In this document: positions 1-7,323 of the stretch, one piece after another
Layout of the letters: each line of letters begins with the position of its first letter
Position numbering within the stretch: position 1 is the stretch's first letter
NCBI RefSeq assembly: GCF_001592745.1
Contig: NZ_LUKD01000001.1
Location: 317,384-381,383, forward strand
Length of the DNA: 64,000 nucleotides
Source of the DNA: Bdellovibrio bacteriovorus
Lineage (GTDB): Bacteria; Bdellovibrionota; Bdellovibrionia; Bdellovibrionales; Bdellovibrionaceae
Reading direction: 5' to 3'
Made by a program: the position numbers and the translations under genes
The notes under the pieces: generated by a model
Database searches by the model: none
The model's input: the letters and a program-made list of their open reading frames with translations, nothing else
Told to the model about the DNA's origin: nothing

Positions 1-199
1 TTTGAAGATAGATGAAAAATCCGACCCCGGGTTCAGGGTAGCAGGACGAGAAAAGAGAGAGCGACCCATGTCGGATGCGACCTTAGGAGCCTCGATATGG
101 GGCAGACGGCCACGATGGCCGGCTGAGCGAACGGCCCCGGCTGGAAGGTTGGGCAGGAGCCCAACCTGGGAAGACCGAGTCCCCGGTTTTTTATTTTTC
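1..199 (+). ncRNA. 3' part of a highly structured RNA of unknown class
   Basis: GC-rich stretch that folds into nested perfect helices. ATCCGAC (19-25) pairs with GTCGGAT (70-76) and encloses GGGT (36-39)/ACCC (64-67). GGGGC (99-103) pairs with GCCCC (134-138) and encloses CGGCC/GGCCG (107-121). AGGTTGGGC (146-154) pairs with GCCCAACCT (159-167) over an AGGA loop. It ends in ACCG-AGTCCC-CGGT followed by TTTTTTATTTTT, like a Rho-independent terminator. The segment before that (173-183) has no clear partner here, so the 5' end probably lies outside the window. I compared it by eye with RNase P, tmRNA, SRP and c-di-GMP riboswitch signatures and found no match. The reading frame that spans it has no family-like protein. 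Class unknown. Confidence 0.45.
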
Positions 200-332
200 A
201 AGCAATCAAAAGTGAATTCAATAACCCAGAAAGATCAAGCGTCGTCCGTAGGGGGCATCCACCTATTATATTTCTCTCATCAGAAATCACTGGGTCTCAT
301 AGCGTCTGCGGACCCACTCACTTATGGCATGC

Positions 333-365
333 TTGACATTAAATAAATTAATTATACACTGTATA
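333..365 (+). promoter_or_regulatory. Promoter with overlapping palindromic operator for the reductase-TetR operon
   Basis: TTGACA (333-338) and TACACT (355-360) are separated by 16 bp and form a plausible sigma-70 promoter ending 21 bp before the reductase start. The 13-bp palindrome TATACA-C-TGTATA (353-365) covers the -10 element, the usual place for a TetR-family repressor. The second gene of the operon is such a regulator, so autoregulation is inferred. Region 200-332 shows nothing else convincing. Confidence 0.5.
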
Positions 366-381
366 TTTTAAAGGAGTCTCT

Positions 382-918
382 ATGATTACTGGACATGTCT
401 TCATCGCTACGAGTCTTGACGGTTTCATCGCCCGGATGAACGGCGATATCGAATGGCTCCTCACTCGGGACGATCCGAACGAGGATCACGGTTACAACGA
501 CTTCATTAAGGACGTTGACGGAATTGTCATGGGCCGCGGAACCTACGAAAAAGCTCTCACATTCGAAAGTTGGTACTACAATCTTCCCGTGGTCGTTCTC
601 TCGAAAACGCTTACCGAAGAGGACGTGCCCGAACATCTCAAAGATAAGGTTCAAATTTCAGCACTTTCTCCGCGAGAGGTACTGTTGCATTTAGAGAAAA
701 AAGGATGGAGGAGGGCTTACGTGGATGGCGGTCAAACCATTCAGTCCTTCCTTCGAGAGAAATTGATTTCTGATCTCGTGATCACTTCTGTTCCGGTTCT
801 CATAGGCGGAGGACGTCCGCTGTTCGGCTCGCTGATTGAAGACATCTCTCTCACGCACATCAAAACGCAGGTTTTTCCATCGGGCCTTATTCAATCCAAA
901 TACGAAGTGAACCGATGA
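382..918 (+). CDS. Dihydrofolate reductase family protein (RibD C-terminal domain-like)
   Basis: A 178-residue protein of the RibD-C/DHFR fold, which binds NADPH and reduces pterin- or pyrimidine-like substrates. The N-terminus reads as the first strand of the fold (ITGHVFIATSLDGFIA), followed by MGRGTYE near residue 50 and the cofactor-side motif YVDGGQTIQSFL and PVLIGGGRPLFG in the last third. The start is fixed by AAGGAGTCTCT just before ATG. It overlaps the downstream TetR gene by 4 bp (ATGA), so the two are cotranscribed and the regulator probably controls this enzyme. Stand-alone members of this family are often of unknown substrate, and riboflavin synthesis itself is not implied because no rib genes are nearby. 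Confidence 0.85.
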   Translation: MITGHVFIATSLDGFIARMNGDIEWLLTRDDPNEDHGYNDFIKDVDGIVMGRGTYEKALTFESWYYNLPVVVLSKTLTEEDVPEHLKDKVQISALSPREVLLHLEKKGWRRAYVDGGQTIQSFLREKLISDLVITSVPVLIGGGRPLFGSLIEDISLTHIKTQVFPSGLIQSKYEVNR

Positions 919-1484
919 CTTCAAAGCGAGGACGCCCCCAATGCGACGCCGGAATAAGTGTGGATTTGATCCTCACAACGTCTCTAGAAATGCTTGAGCA
1001 AACCGGCCCCCATGGGTTTTCGATGCGGGCTCTTGCCTCAAGCCTTAAGATTACCCCGATGGCGATTTATCACTATTTCCCCAGTCGGGCTGCACTTATG
1101 AAGGCATTATCTGACGCAGTTTATAGCCAAGTCGTAAAGAATTTTGAATCTGCTCAAGGCGGCGAACGAGTTAAAATCAAGCACCTCCTAACGAGCTACT
1201 ACCAGATGGGACTTCGGTACCCCAATCTGACCCTTACCGTCTTTTCAACTCCAGAAGCATTTTCGACTGAGGCAAAACGCATCACAGATCTTTTGTCCGA
1301 ACTTTTGGAAGCGACAGCTCTTTCCCCGAAGAGAAGACAGATGTGGTTAGATATTCTAATAGACTTCACCCACGGTAGCGCCATCGCGACGGCGATGGTG
1401 CGCCGATCTAACGTTACCTCGGCGAAGAAACAAAGCCTGCGCTACTTCCAACAGCTCGACGAACTCCTTGATCAAATGTTCTAA
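915..1484 (+). CDS. TetR/AcrR family transcriptional regulator
   Basis: A 189-residue one-component repressor. Residues about 12-58 form the TetR helix-turn-helix (SMRALASSLKITPMAIYHYF is the recognition region), followed by an all-helical ligand-binding and dimer domain. Its start codon overlaps the stop of the reductase gene by 4 bp, so translation is coupled. The palindrome across the promoter at 353-365 is the natural candidate operator, which would make this a two-gene autoregulated unit responding to a small molecule that the reductase may act on. The effector is not predictable from sequence. The region to the next gene (1485-1569) is short and shows only weak hairpins. Confidence 0.88.
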   Translation: MTSKRGRPQCDAGISVDLILTTSLEMLEQTGPHGFSMRALASSLKITPMAIYHYFPSRAALMKALSDAVYSQVVKNFESAQGGERVKIKHLLTSYYQMGLRYPNLTLTVFSTPEAFSTEAKRITDLLSELLEATALSPKRRQMWLDILIDFTHGSAIATAMVRRSNVTSAKKQSLRYFQQLDELLDQMF

Positions 1485-1569
1485 TTCGGCAACCATCCTC
1501 GGCTCTTGAATTTTAGAAACATGGAGTTTCCGGCTAAAAGCCAGAGATCTAAGATCCATTTTTTCAGAA

Positions 1570-1932
1570 CTAAAAAGAAGGCTTAAGAACCGCGAGTCCA
1601 ATAGCCACCGACGAAAGAATCAAAATCACGCCATAATGAATCGCAACGAACTTGGGCTTCTTCTTAATAGTGAACGCCACTACCCAAAGAAGAATCCAAC
1701 ATGCTGTCTTTGCTTGTGCCCAGTTTGGAAAATTCTCGTGCATGCCCAGCACGCCCACTAACTTAAATGCCGTCACGAAAACTAAAATCCAACTGATGCC
1801 GTGGGTGATGAAGCCCCATTTGCGAAGAGCGTTTTTGCCACCGATCCAGCATCCGCCAATGATAAATCCCAGGCTGACAACAAGGGCTGCGATACTGATG
1901 ATATGAAGTGTTTTATACGTTAAATATTCCAT
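1570..1932 (-). CDS. Small four-helix membrane protein, SoxR-box controlled
   Basis: A 120-residue protein that is almost entirely hydrophobic, with about four transmembrane helices (roughly residues 9-30, 40-62, 70-87 and 95-118) and a short charged linker KKKPKF before the last helix. I do not recognise a named family. It resembles small integral membrane proteins of unknown function found next to redox regulators. The start has AGAGAGGTCTTC upstream. A near-perfect SoxR box lies 37 bp before the start codon, so expression under oxidative or redox-cycling stress is expected. It ends convergently with the TetR operon. Function is unknown; a role in redox or drug stress at the membrane is inference from the regulator only. 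Confidence 0.7.
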   Translation of the reverse strand: MEYLTYKTLHIISIAALVVSLGFIIGGCWIGGKNALRKWGFITHGISWILVFVTAFKLVGVLGMHENFPNWAQAKTACWILLWVVAFTIKKKPKFVAIHYGVILILSSVAIGLAVLKPSF

Positions 1933-1968
1933 GAAGACCTCTCTTATTAATGAAGGTCCACTCTAAAA

Positions 1969-1986
1969 CCTCAGGTTAACTTGAGG
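1969..1986. promoter_or_regulatory. SoxR box upstream of the small membrane protein gene
   Basis: CCTCAGGTTAACTTGAGG is an 18-bp dyad that matches the known SoxR operator (CCTCAAGTTAACTTGAGG) at 17 of 18 positions. It sits 37 bp before the start at 1932, where MerR-type regulators bind inside a promoter with a long spacer. Confidence 0.82.
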
Positions 1987-2019
1987 TCAAGATGCAAAAA
2001 GTTGCGGGGATGCTTTCTT

Positions 2020-2466
2020 TTAGAGAAGAGCGGCGCCGGGACCTTTTTTCGCTAATCTGTCTTTTGGATTTCTTAACGGGCACTCTTTCAGAGATAAACA
2101 TCCGCAACCAATGCAGCTATTCAATTGATCTTTCAGCTTCGTCATATGCGTGATTCGCTCTTCAAGATCTTTTTTCCATTTTGTTGATATCTTTTGCCAG
2201 TCAGCTTGTGAGGGCGAACGATCCTGAGGCAACAGTTTCAAGGTTTCTGCGATTTCCAGTAAAGAAAACCCAACACTTTGCGCCGCTTTAATTATAGCAA
2301 CTACACGCAACATGCCTCGAGGAAAGCGTCTTTGATTGCCTTCCGTGCGCCATGATTTGATCAGGCCTTTTTCTTCATAAAAATGAATAGCAGATACAGG
2401 AACGCCGGATCTTTTCGATAACTCTCCAACACTCAGTGTTTGTCCTAATTCATTTGCGCCAAACAT
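2020..2466 (-). CDS. soxR: Redox-sensitive transcriptional activator SoxR
   Basis: A 148-residue MerR-family regulator. The N-terminal winged helix (LSVGELSKRSGVPVSAIHFY) is followed by a dimerisation helix. The C-terminal [2Fe-2S] cluster signature CX2CXCX5C is at Cys118, 121, 123 and 129 (CIGCGCLSLKEC), with PLRNP after it, as in characterised SoxR proteins. Oxidation of the cluster or redox-cycling compounds activate target promoters. Two operator dyads are visible: one directly upstream of its own start (2472-2489) and one before the small membrane protein gene that follows it. No soxS is present, which agrees with the SoxR-only regulons known outside enterobacteria. Confidence 0.95.
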   Translation of the reverse strand: MFGANELGQTLSVGELSKRSGVPVSAIHFYEEKGLIKSWRTEGNQRRFPRGMLRVVAIIKAAQSVGFSLLEIAETLKLLPQDRSPSQADWQKISTKWKKDLEERITHMTKLKDQLNSCIGCGCLSLKECPLRNPKDRLAKKGPGAALL

Positions 2467-2471
2467 GCCAA

Positions 2472-2489
2472 CCTCAACTTTACTTGAGG
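2472..2489. promoter_or_regulatory. SoxR box upstream of soxR
   Basis: CCTCAACTTTACTTGAGG keeps both outer half sites (CCTCAA and TTGAGG) of the SoxR operator and lies 5 bp before the soxR start codon. Autoregulation is therefore likely. Because it is so close to the ATG, binding could also occlude the start region. Confidence 0.75.
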
Positions 2490-2550
2490 TCTAGCATGAT
2501 CCATTGATCAGGTCAAAAAACACTTCGCGCAGATCCTCCCACAAAAAGGC

Positions 2551-4110
2551 TTAAACAGTCTCCGGCTTAAGACTCTTCACTAGGACTTCTTCACTATGAC
2601 CCGAGTTCAGGGGCGCCGGCTCAGGGTAAAGATCCTGATAAGTTTTAATATGATTTTCATCAATACGCTTGTATAAGTCCGCGCGGCTGAGATCTTGATG
2701 TCTTGAGAATCCCATCGCACCGATAATATGCGCCACTGTTCCCAGGGTTTCGCCGTGGAAATTCTTAACACGTTCGCGCTTCGTGGGAACGTGCAGACCT
2801 TTTACCAAATTTGGATCTTGGGTTGCTACACCGGTCGGGCACTTGTTGTTGTTGCAGCGAAGTGCTTGAATACAACCCAAGGCCAACAACATCGAGCGAG
2901 CTGCATAAGTGGCATCAGCACCAATACAAAGAAGCTTCACGATATCAAACGCAGTGGTGATTTTTCCTGTCGCCAATACTTTTACTTTATCGCGCACGCC
3001 GAATTTTTTCAGGGTGTCTACGACAATCACTAAAGCGTCGATGCCGGGCATCCCCATATAGTTTGAGAATTCCAAAGGTGCGGCACCGGTTCCACCTTCC
3101 GCCCCATCAACCGCGATGAAGTCGGGATAAGAGTTCTTTTGCGCCATCAAAGACACCAGCTCTTCAAATTCTCTGCGATGACCTAAGCACAGTTTAATAC
3201 CGACAGGTTTCCCGCCGGAAAGCTCGCGCAAGGTTTCAATGAAGGTCAACATCTCTGCGGCATCGTGGAAAGCACTATGTCCCGGAGGAGAAATCACGTC
3301 TTTCCCCAAAGGAACGTTACGAATATTGGCGATCTCTTGCGTGACTTTCTTTCCCGACAAAATTCCGCCATGACCTGGCTTAGCACCTTGAGACAGCTTG
3401 ATCTCAATCATTTTCACATGAGGGTGTCGCGAATTCTTTTTGAAAAGTTCGGGATCAAAAACGCCGTCATGAGTGCGGCAACCGAAATAACCTGTTCCGA
3501 TTTGCCAAATGAGATCTCCACCCATTTCCAAATGATACGGAGAAATACCGCCTTCCCCCGTGTTATGAGCGAAGTCGCCATCTTTAGCGCCGCCATTTAA
3601 GGATAGAATCGCGTTCGTCGAAAGAGAGCCAAAGCTCATCGCAGAGATATTTAGTAAGGATAAAGAGTAAGGCTGTTTACATTTTTCTCCGCCCACCATG
3701 ATGCGCAGATCTTTTTCGCTGACATGCTTGGGATACATGGAATGAGTCACGAACTCATAGCCTTGTTTATAAACGTCGTGCTGAGTTCCAAACGGAACAG
3801 TGTCTAAAACTTTTTTGGCGCGCTGATAAACCACCGAACGTTGTTCACGACTGAACGGGCGACCATCTGTATTCGACTCAATAAAGTATTGATTGATCTC
3901 GGGGCGAATTGATTCCAAAAGATAGCGGAAATGGCCAAAGACCGGAAAATTCGATTTGATCGCGTGACGAGTTTGACGAATATCGCGAATACCCAACGCG
4001 AAGAAAGGAACGAAAAAGAAGAGAGATAACAACCCGATCGTCCAATAGAAATAAAATAAAACGTTCAACACACACACGACCACAAGGGCGATGTAAAACT
4101 CTTTTCTCAT
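2551..4110 (-). CDS. FMN-binding glutamate synthase family protein
   Basis: A 519-residue protein made of one or two N-terminal membrane helices (residues about 5-45) followed by the FMN-binding TIM barrel of the glutamate synthase large subunit. Visible family motifs include SAMSFGSLS, NTGEGGISPYH, KPGHGG, GAEGGTGAAP and CNNNKCPTGVATQDP near the iron-sulfur cysteines. It lacks the amidotransferase domain and the GXGXG domain of real GltB, so it is not a complete glutamate synthase. Stand-alone members are widespread, membrane-linked and mostly uncharacterised. The gene is followed on the same strand by soxR 84 bp away. The upstream region (4111-4690) is long and poorly coding. Confidence 0.87.
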   Translation of the reverse strand: MRKEFYIALVVVCVLNVLFYFYWTIGLLSLFFFVPFFALGIRDIRQTRHAIKSNFPVFGHFRYLLESIRPEINQYFIESNTDGRPFSREQRSVVYQRAKKVLDTVPFGTQHDVYKQGYEFVTHSMYPKHVSEKDLRIMVGGEKCKQPYSLSLLNISAMSFGSLSTNAILSLNGGAKDGDFAHNTGEGGISPYHLEMGGDLIWQIGTGYFGCRTHDGVFDPELFKKNSRHPHVKMIEIKLSQGAKPGHGGILSGKKVTQEIANIRNVPLGKDVISPPGHSAFHDAAEMLTFIETLRELSGGKPVGIKLCLGHRREFEELVSLMAQKNSYPDFIAVDGAEGGTGAAPLEFSNYMGMPGIDALVIVVDTLKKFGVRDKVKVLATGKITTAFDIVKLLCIGADATYAARSMLLALGCIQALRCNNNKCPTGVATQDPNLVKGLHVPTKRERVKNFHGETLGTVAHIIGAMGFSRHQDLSRADLYKRIDENHIKTYQDLYPEPAPLNSGHSEEVLVKSLKPETV

Positions 4111-4514
4111 TATTGAGCCTCTAAATATGCATCCCTAAAACAATTGCGAAATCTTCAAAGCCCAGTATACAAAACTTTACCGATAAAGACAGTCACTTGG
4201 ACTAAGGCTGTGCGCAGCGCCTTGGATCCGAACTTCATTCAAGAATTCGCCGTTTACGTCGTGCTGCACCACCACGGCACCATATCAGTTCATCAGTTTT
4301 CAGTGGTGTTCCAGATCCAGTCTATCGCGGAACGCAAAATTTCCTTTCCGCAGCGCGATAGGCCATTGTTATCACACGGCGACTCTTGTCGGAGATACCC
4401 CTGCATCTGCGATCACATTCAAACTACCAGTCATTCTCTGTACCAAAAAAAGTTAAGTAAGGCCAGGACCTAGAGGGGGTCAGCCAGTATCTTGGACCGA
4501 TTCAAAACGCCGCC
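4111..4514. other. Intergenic stretch without a supported gene
   Basis: About 400 bases between the FMN protein and the dehydrogenase-like fragment. A plus-strand frame of 109 codons (4144-4473) has no ribosome binding site, odd composition and no recognisable motif. Minus-strand frames are broken by stops. It may be decayed coding sequence. Confidence 0.4.
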
Positions 4515-4691
4515 TCAATCGAACTTTCTTTTGAGATTTACCCGCGCACGCCGCGAACGTCTTTTTCGAAAAAATGATGAAAGTTCCTGCCAGTAAACTG
4601 CGCTTAAAATTGAACCAATTTTTTCATAATTTTCGCGAAGTTCAATTTTCCCGGGGCCTACAAACGTTAATGCGTTCATTGTTCGTTTCAT
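4515..4691 (-). pseudogene. Short remnant with an alcohol-dehydrogenase-like N-terminus
   Basis: A 58-codon minus-strand frame begins right behind the Ca2+ ATPase gene with AGGAAGTAAAAA before ATG. Its first 20 residues (MNALTFVGPGKIELRE is the informative part) read like the N-terminal strand of zinc alcohol dehydrogenases, where MKAL..GPGKIEL is typical. After residue 20 the similarity stops and the tail is arginine-rich (FRKRRSRRAR). No zinc ligands or Rossmann motif follow. I interpret it as the 5' end of a deleted dehydrogenase gene joined to unrelated sequence. It could also be a genuine small protein. Confidence 0.4.
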
Positions 4692-4701
4692 TTTTTACTT
4701 C

Positions 4702-7323
4702 CTAGGTTGAGATCGATCTATGTTTAATAAATTTTCTTACTTCAAGTGCACTGACTGGAATCATTGTTAAAATCAGAAACAATATACATTCAGTCCACCC
4801 GATGTGAGTGACCTTGAAAACATTCTGAAATAGCGGGAAATGGTGAAGCGAGATTTGAAAAATCATCGGAACCATGACGGCCGCAATGTGATACATGTTG
4901 GAAAAAAGGCCCAGCTGGAAAACAGTCTGAGTTTCGCTACGACAGGCGAAAGATCTAAAGAGTTCCGCAAATACCAGGAAAGTAAATACATGTGTACGAG
5001 CCGTCGTCTCATCTTCATATTTTAAACTGTATCCGTAAACTAAAAGTGACATTACGCCGATCGTGATGCCTATAAAAATCATTTCTTTGTAAAAGTGACT
5101 GCTAAAAAAATTCTCTGCCGAAGGCCGCTTTGTCGTTTTCAGGAAATTCTTAGGCACAGGTTCTGCGGCCAAAGCCAGTGACGGTAGACCGTCAGTAACA
5201 AGATTAATCCAAAGCAGGTGGATCGGAGCCAGCGGTGCTGGCCAACCCACAATGGCCGCACCCAACATGATCAGAATTTCAGAGAGATTTCCCGAAAGAA
5301 GATATTGAATCGAGCGGCGGATATTCCCATAAATAGCCCGGCCTTCTTCCACCGCTGAAACAATTGTCGCAAAATTATCGTCTGTAAGGATCATTGAGGA
5401 AGCTTGGCGCGCGACCTCGGTTCCACCACGACCCATTGAAATGCCGATTGACGCCTGCTTCAATGCGGGAGCATCGTTGACTCCGTCGCCGGTCATAGCA
5501 ACAACATGTCCGAGGGCTTGCCAGGATCTTACAATTCTCAATTTATGCTCTGGTGAAACCCGAGCGTAGACTGCTACTTTTTCAACTTGTTCGCGAAGCT
5601 CTGAATCGGATAGTTTTTCCAACTCGGGCCCGGCAAGAACACCATTAAAATTCTTGTCCAGGATGCCAAGTTCACCGGCAATTGCTTTCGCTGTCTCTGG
5701 ATGGTCGCCTGTGATCATCACAACTTTGATCCCAGCCGCGCGGCAATCAGCTACCGCCCTAATGCTTTCAGTACGAGGCGGATCGGCAATGGATACAAGG
5801 CCTAAGAATTCCAAATTTTTTTCAACTTCGGACCAGGCAGGGAATTTTGTTCCTCGCTCAGCTATTGTGTCTGACAGATCTCTTCTCGCAATGGCCAAAA
5901 GTCTTCGTCCCTTAGCAGACAAGTCCTCTACGTTTTGAACGATCTTTTGCCGATCTCCTGTCGATAAATTGCAAAGCGAGATGACGGATTCAGGAGCCCC
6001 TTTACAATGAACCAAGATACCATCCCCATGCCGGCAAGCGACGCTCATTCTCTTTCGGTCGCTATCAAAACTCCATTCGAAAACTCTAGGGTACTTTCGC
6101 GTGAGACTGCCTGAATCCAAGCCCGCGTTTTGGGCTAAAACCAGCAGTGCAACCTCTGTGGGATCACCCGAATGACCGCCATCAGAATTAGGCGCCGCAT
6201 TCGAGCACAGGACTGAACTCGTTATTAATTCAATCTCAGACTGAAGACTCTCGTCCACGGAGCGCAAGCCAGACTGCAAAGTGTAAACCTCACGAATGCG
6301 CATCTTTCCTGTCGTCAGCGTTCCAGTTTTGTCGGTACAAATGACACTGGTTGATCCCAGAGTTTCAACCGCAGGAAGATGCTTCACAATCGCATTCTTT
6401 TTCGTCATACGTCGAATGGCTAATGCTAACGCCAAAGTAACTACCGTCGGAAGCCCTTCAGGAATCGCGGCAACTGAGAGACTGATCGCAGTCATTGCGA
6501 TCTCAAGCCATACTTCGCCGTGCAAGTATCCTAAGATGGCGACAAGAATGACGACGACTCCGCAGGCCCATAACAATTTTTGACTGACTTCCTCAAGCCT
6601 CAGCTGCAATGGCGTTGAAGCTTTGTCTGTACTTTCCAGGAGACTGGCAATTTTGCCTTTCTCCGTTTTAAGTCCGGTAGTTGTAACGATAGCCTTCGCA
6701 GTTCCTGTGGCCACTGCAGTTCCGGCAAATAACATATTTTTCCGATCAGCCACGACAGTCTCGATCTCTACCGGAGAAGTTCTCTTAGTAACAGGAATAG
6801 ACTCACCAGTTAAGACCGCTTCATCTGCCGAAACCTGTCTGGCTTCAATGAGGCGAGCATCAGCTGCGACAAAGTCTCCGGACTCTAGAAATAAAATATC
6901 ACCGGGAACAATCTGAGAAGCCGGGATCTCATGAATTTTACCGTCTCTTATGACTCGCCCCTTTGGTGCCGACATTTTTTTCAGAGCTTCAACCGCGGCT
7001 TCGGCTTTGATTTCTTGAAAGAAACCAATCAACGAATTGATGATGACGATTGTTAAAATGGCGACTGCGTCCACTGTTTCGCCCAAAGCAAACGAAATGA
7101 CCATCGCCACTATGAGGATAATGACAACTGGGCTTTTAAATTGGTGAAGAAGGCGCGAAAGTCTTGAGACCTTCTTTTCGGTTCCCAATATATTGGGGCC
7201 AAACTTTTCTAGTCGGCTATTAGCTTCGTCAGGCCCAAGCCCTCGGTCCACGGTGACCTGATGTTCAGTCAAAATCTCATCAGCTTTTCGCGCCCAAGGG
7301 GGGATGGAACTATTTGGGCTCAT
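4702..7323 (-). CDS. P2-type Ca2+-transporting ATPase, SERCA-like
   Basis: An 873-residue cation pump with the full P-type order: N-terminal cation ATPase domain, actuator loop (LTGESIPV), phosphorylation motif DKTGTLT near residue 335, nucleotide domain and TGDGVNDAPAL. Helix M4 has PEGLP, M5 has GNLSEI and M6 has NLVTDGLPSLAL, so the SERCA calcium ligands (Glu in M4; Asn and Glu in M5; Asn, Thr and Asp in M6) are present. The CPC motif of P1B heavy-metal pumps is absent. It is the last gene of a six-gene operon and overlaps the CusA-like gene by 4 bp. That company is unusual for a calcium pump; a role in general cation stress is inference. Confidence 0.9.
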   Translation of the reverse strand: MSPNSSIPPWARKADEILTEHQVTVDRGLGPDEANSRLEKFGPNILGTEKKVSRLSRLLHQFKSPVVIILIVAMVISFALGETVDAVAILTIVIINSLIGFFQEIKAEAAVEALKKMSAPKGRVIRDGKIHEIPASQIVPGDILFLESGDFVAADARLIEARQVSADEAVLTGESIPVTKRTSPVEIETVVADRKNMLFAGTAVATGTAKAIVTTTGLKTEKGKIASLLESTDKASTPLQLRLEEVSQKLLWACGVVVILVAILGYLHGEVWLEIAMTAISLSVAAIPEGLPTVVTLALALAIRRMTKKNAIVKHLPAVETLGSTSVICTDKTGTLTTGKMRIREVYTLQSGLRSVDESLQSEIELITSSVLCSNAAPNSDGGHSGDPTEVALLVLAQNAGLDSGSLTRKYPRVFEWSFDSDRKRMSVACRHGDGILVHCKGAPESVISLCNLSTGDRQKIVQNVEDLSAKGRRLLAIARRDLSDTIAERGTKFPAWSEVEKNLEFLGLVSIADPPRTESIRAVADCRAAGIKVVMITGDHPETAKAIAGELGILDKNFNGVLAGPELEKLSDSELREQVEKVAVYARVSPEHKLRIVRSWQALGHVVAMTGDGVNDAPALKQASIGISMGRGGTEVARQASSMILTDDNFATIVSAVEEGRAIYGNIRRSIQYLLSGNLSEILIMLGAAIVGWPAPLAPIHLLWINLVTDGLPSLALAAEPVPKNFLKTTKRPSAENFFSSHFYKEMIFIGITIGVMSLLVYGYSLKYEDETTARTHVFTFLVFAELFRSFACRSETQTVFQLGLFSNMYHIAAVMVPMIFQISLHHFPLFQNVFKVTHIGWTECILFLILTMIPVSALEVRKFIKHRSIST

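Noticed and set aside
2-346. Plus-strand reading frame of 114 codons across the structured RNA
   Set aside because: Composition is odd, it runs through perfect hairpins and a terminator, and it has no ribosome site or family motif.
4144-4473. Plus-strand frame of 109 codons between the FMN protein and the ATPase operon
   Set aside because: No ribosome site, no recognisable domain and atypical residue use; more likely decayed or non-coding DNA.
4702-7323. Copper P1B-type ATPase, suggested by the Cus neighbours
   Set aside because: The CPC motif and metal-binding N-terminus are missing and the helices carry SERCA calcium ligands.
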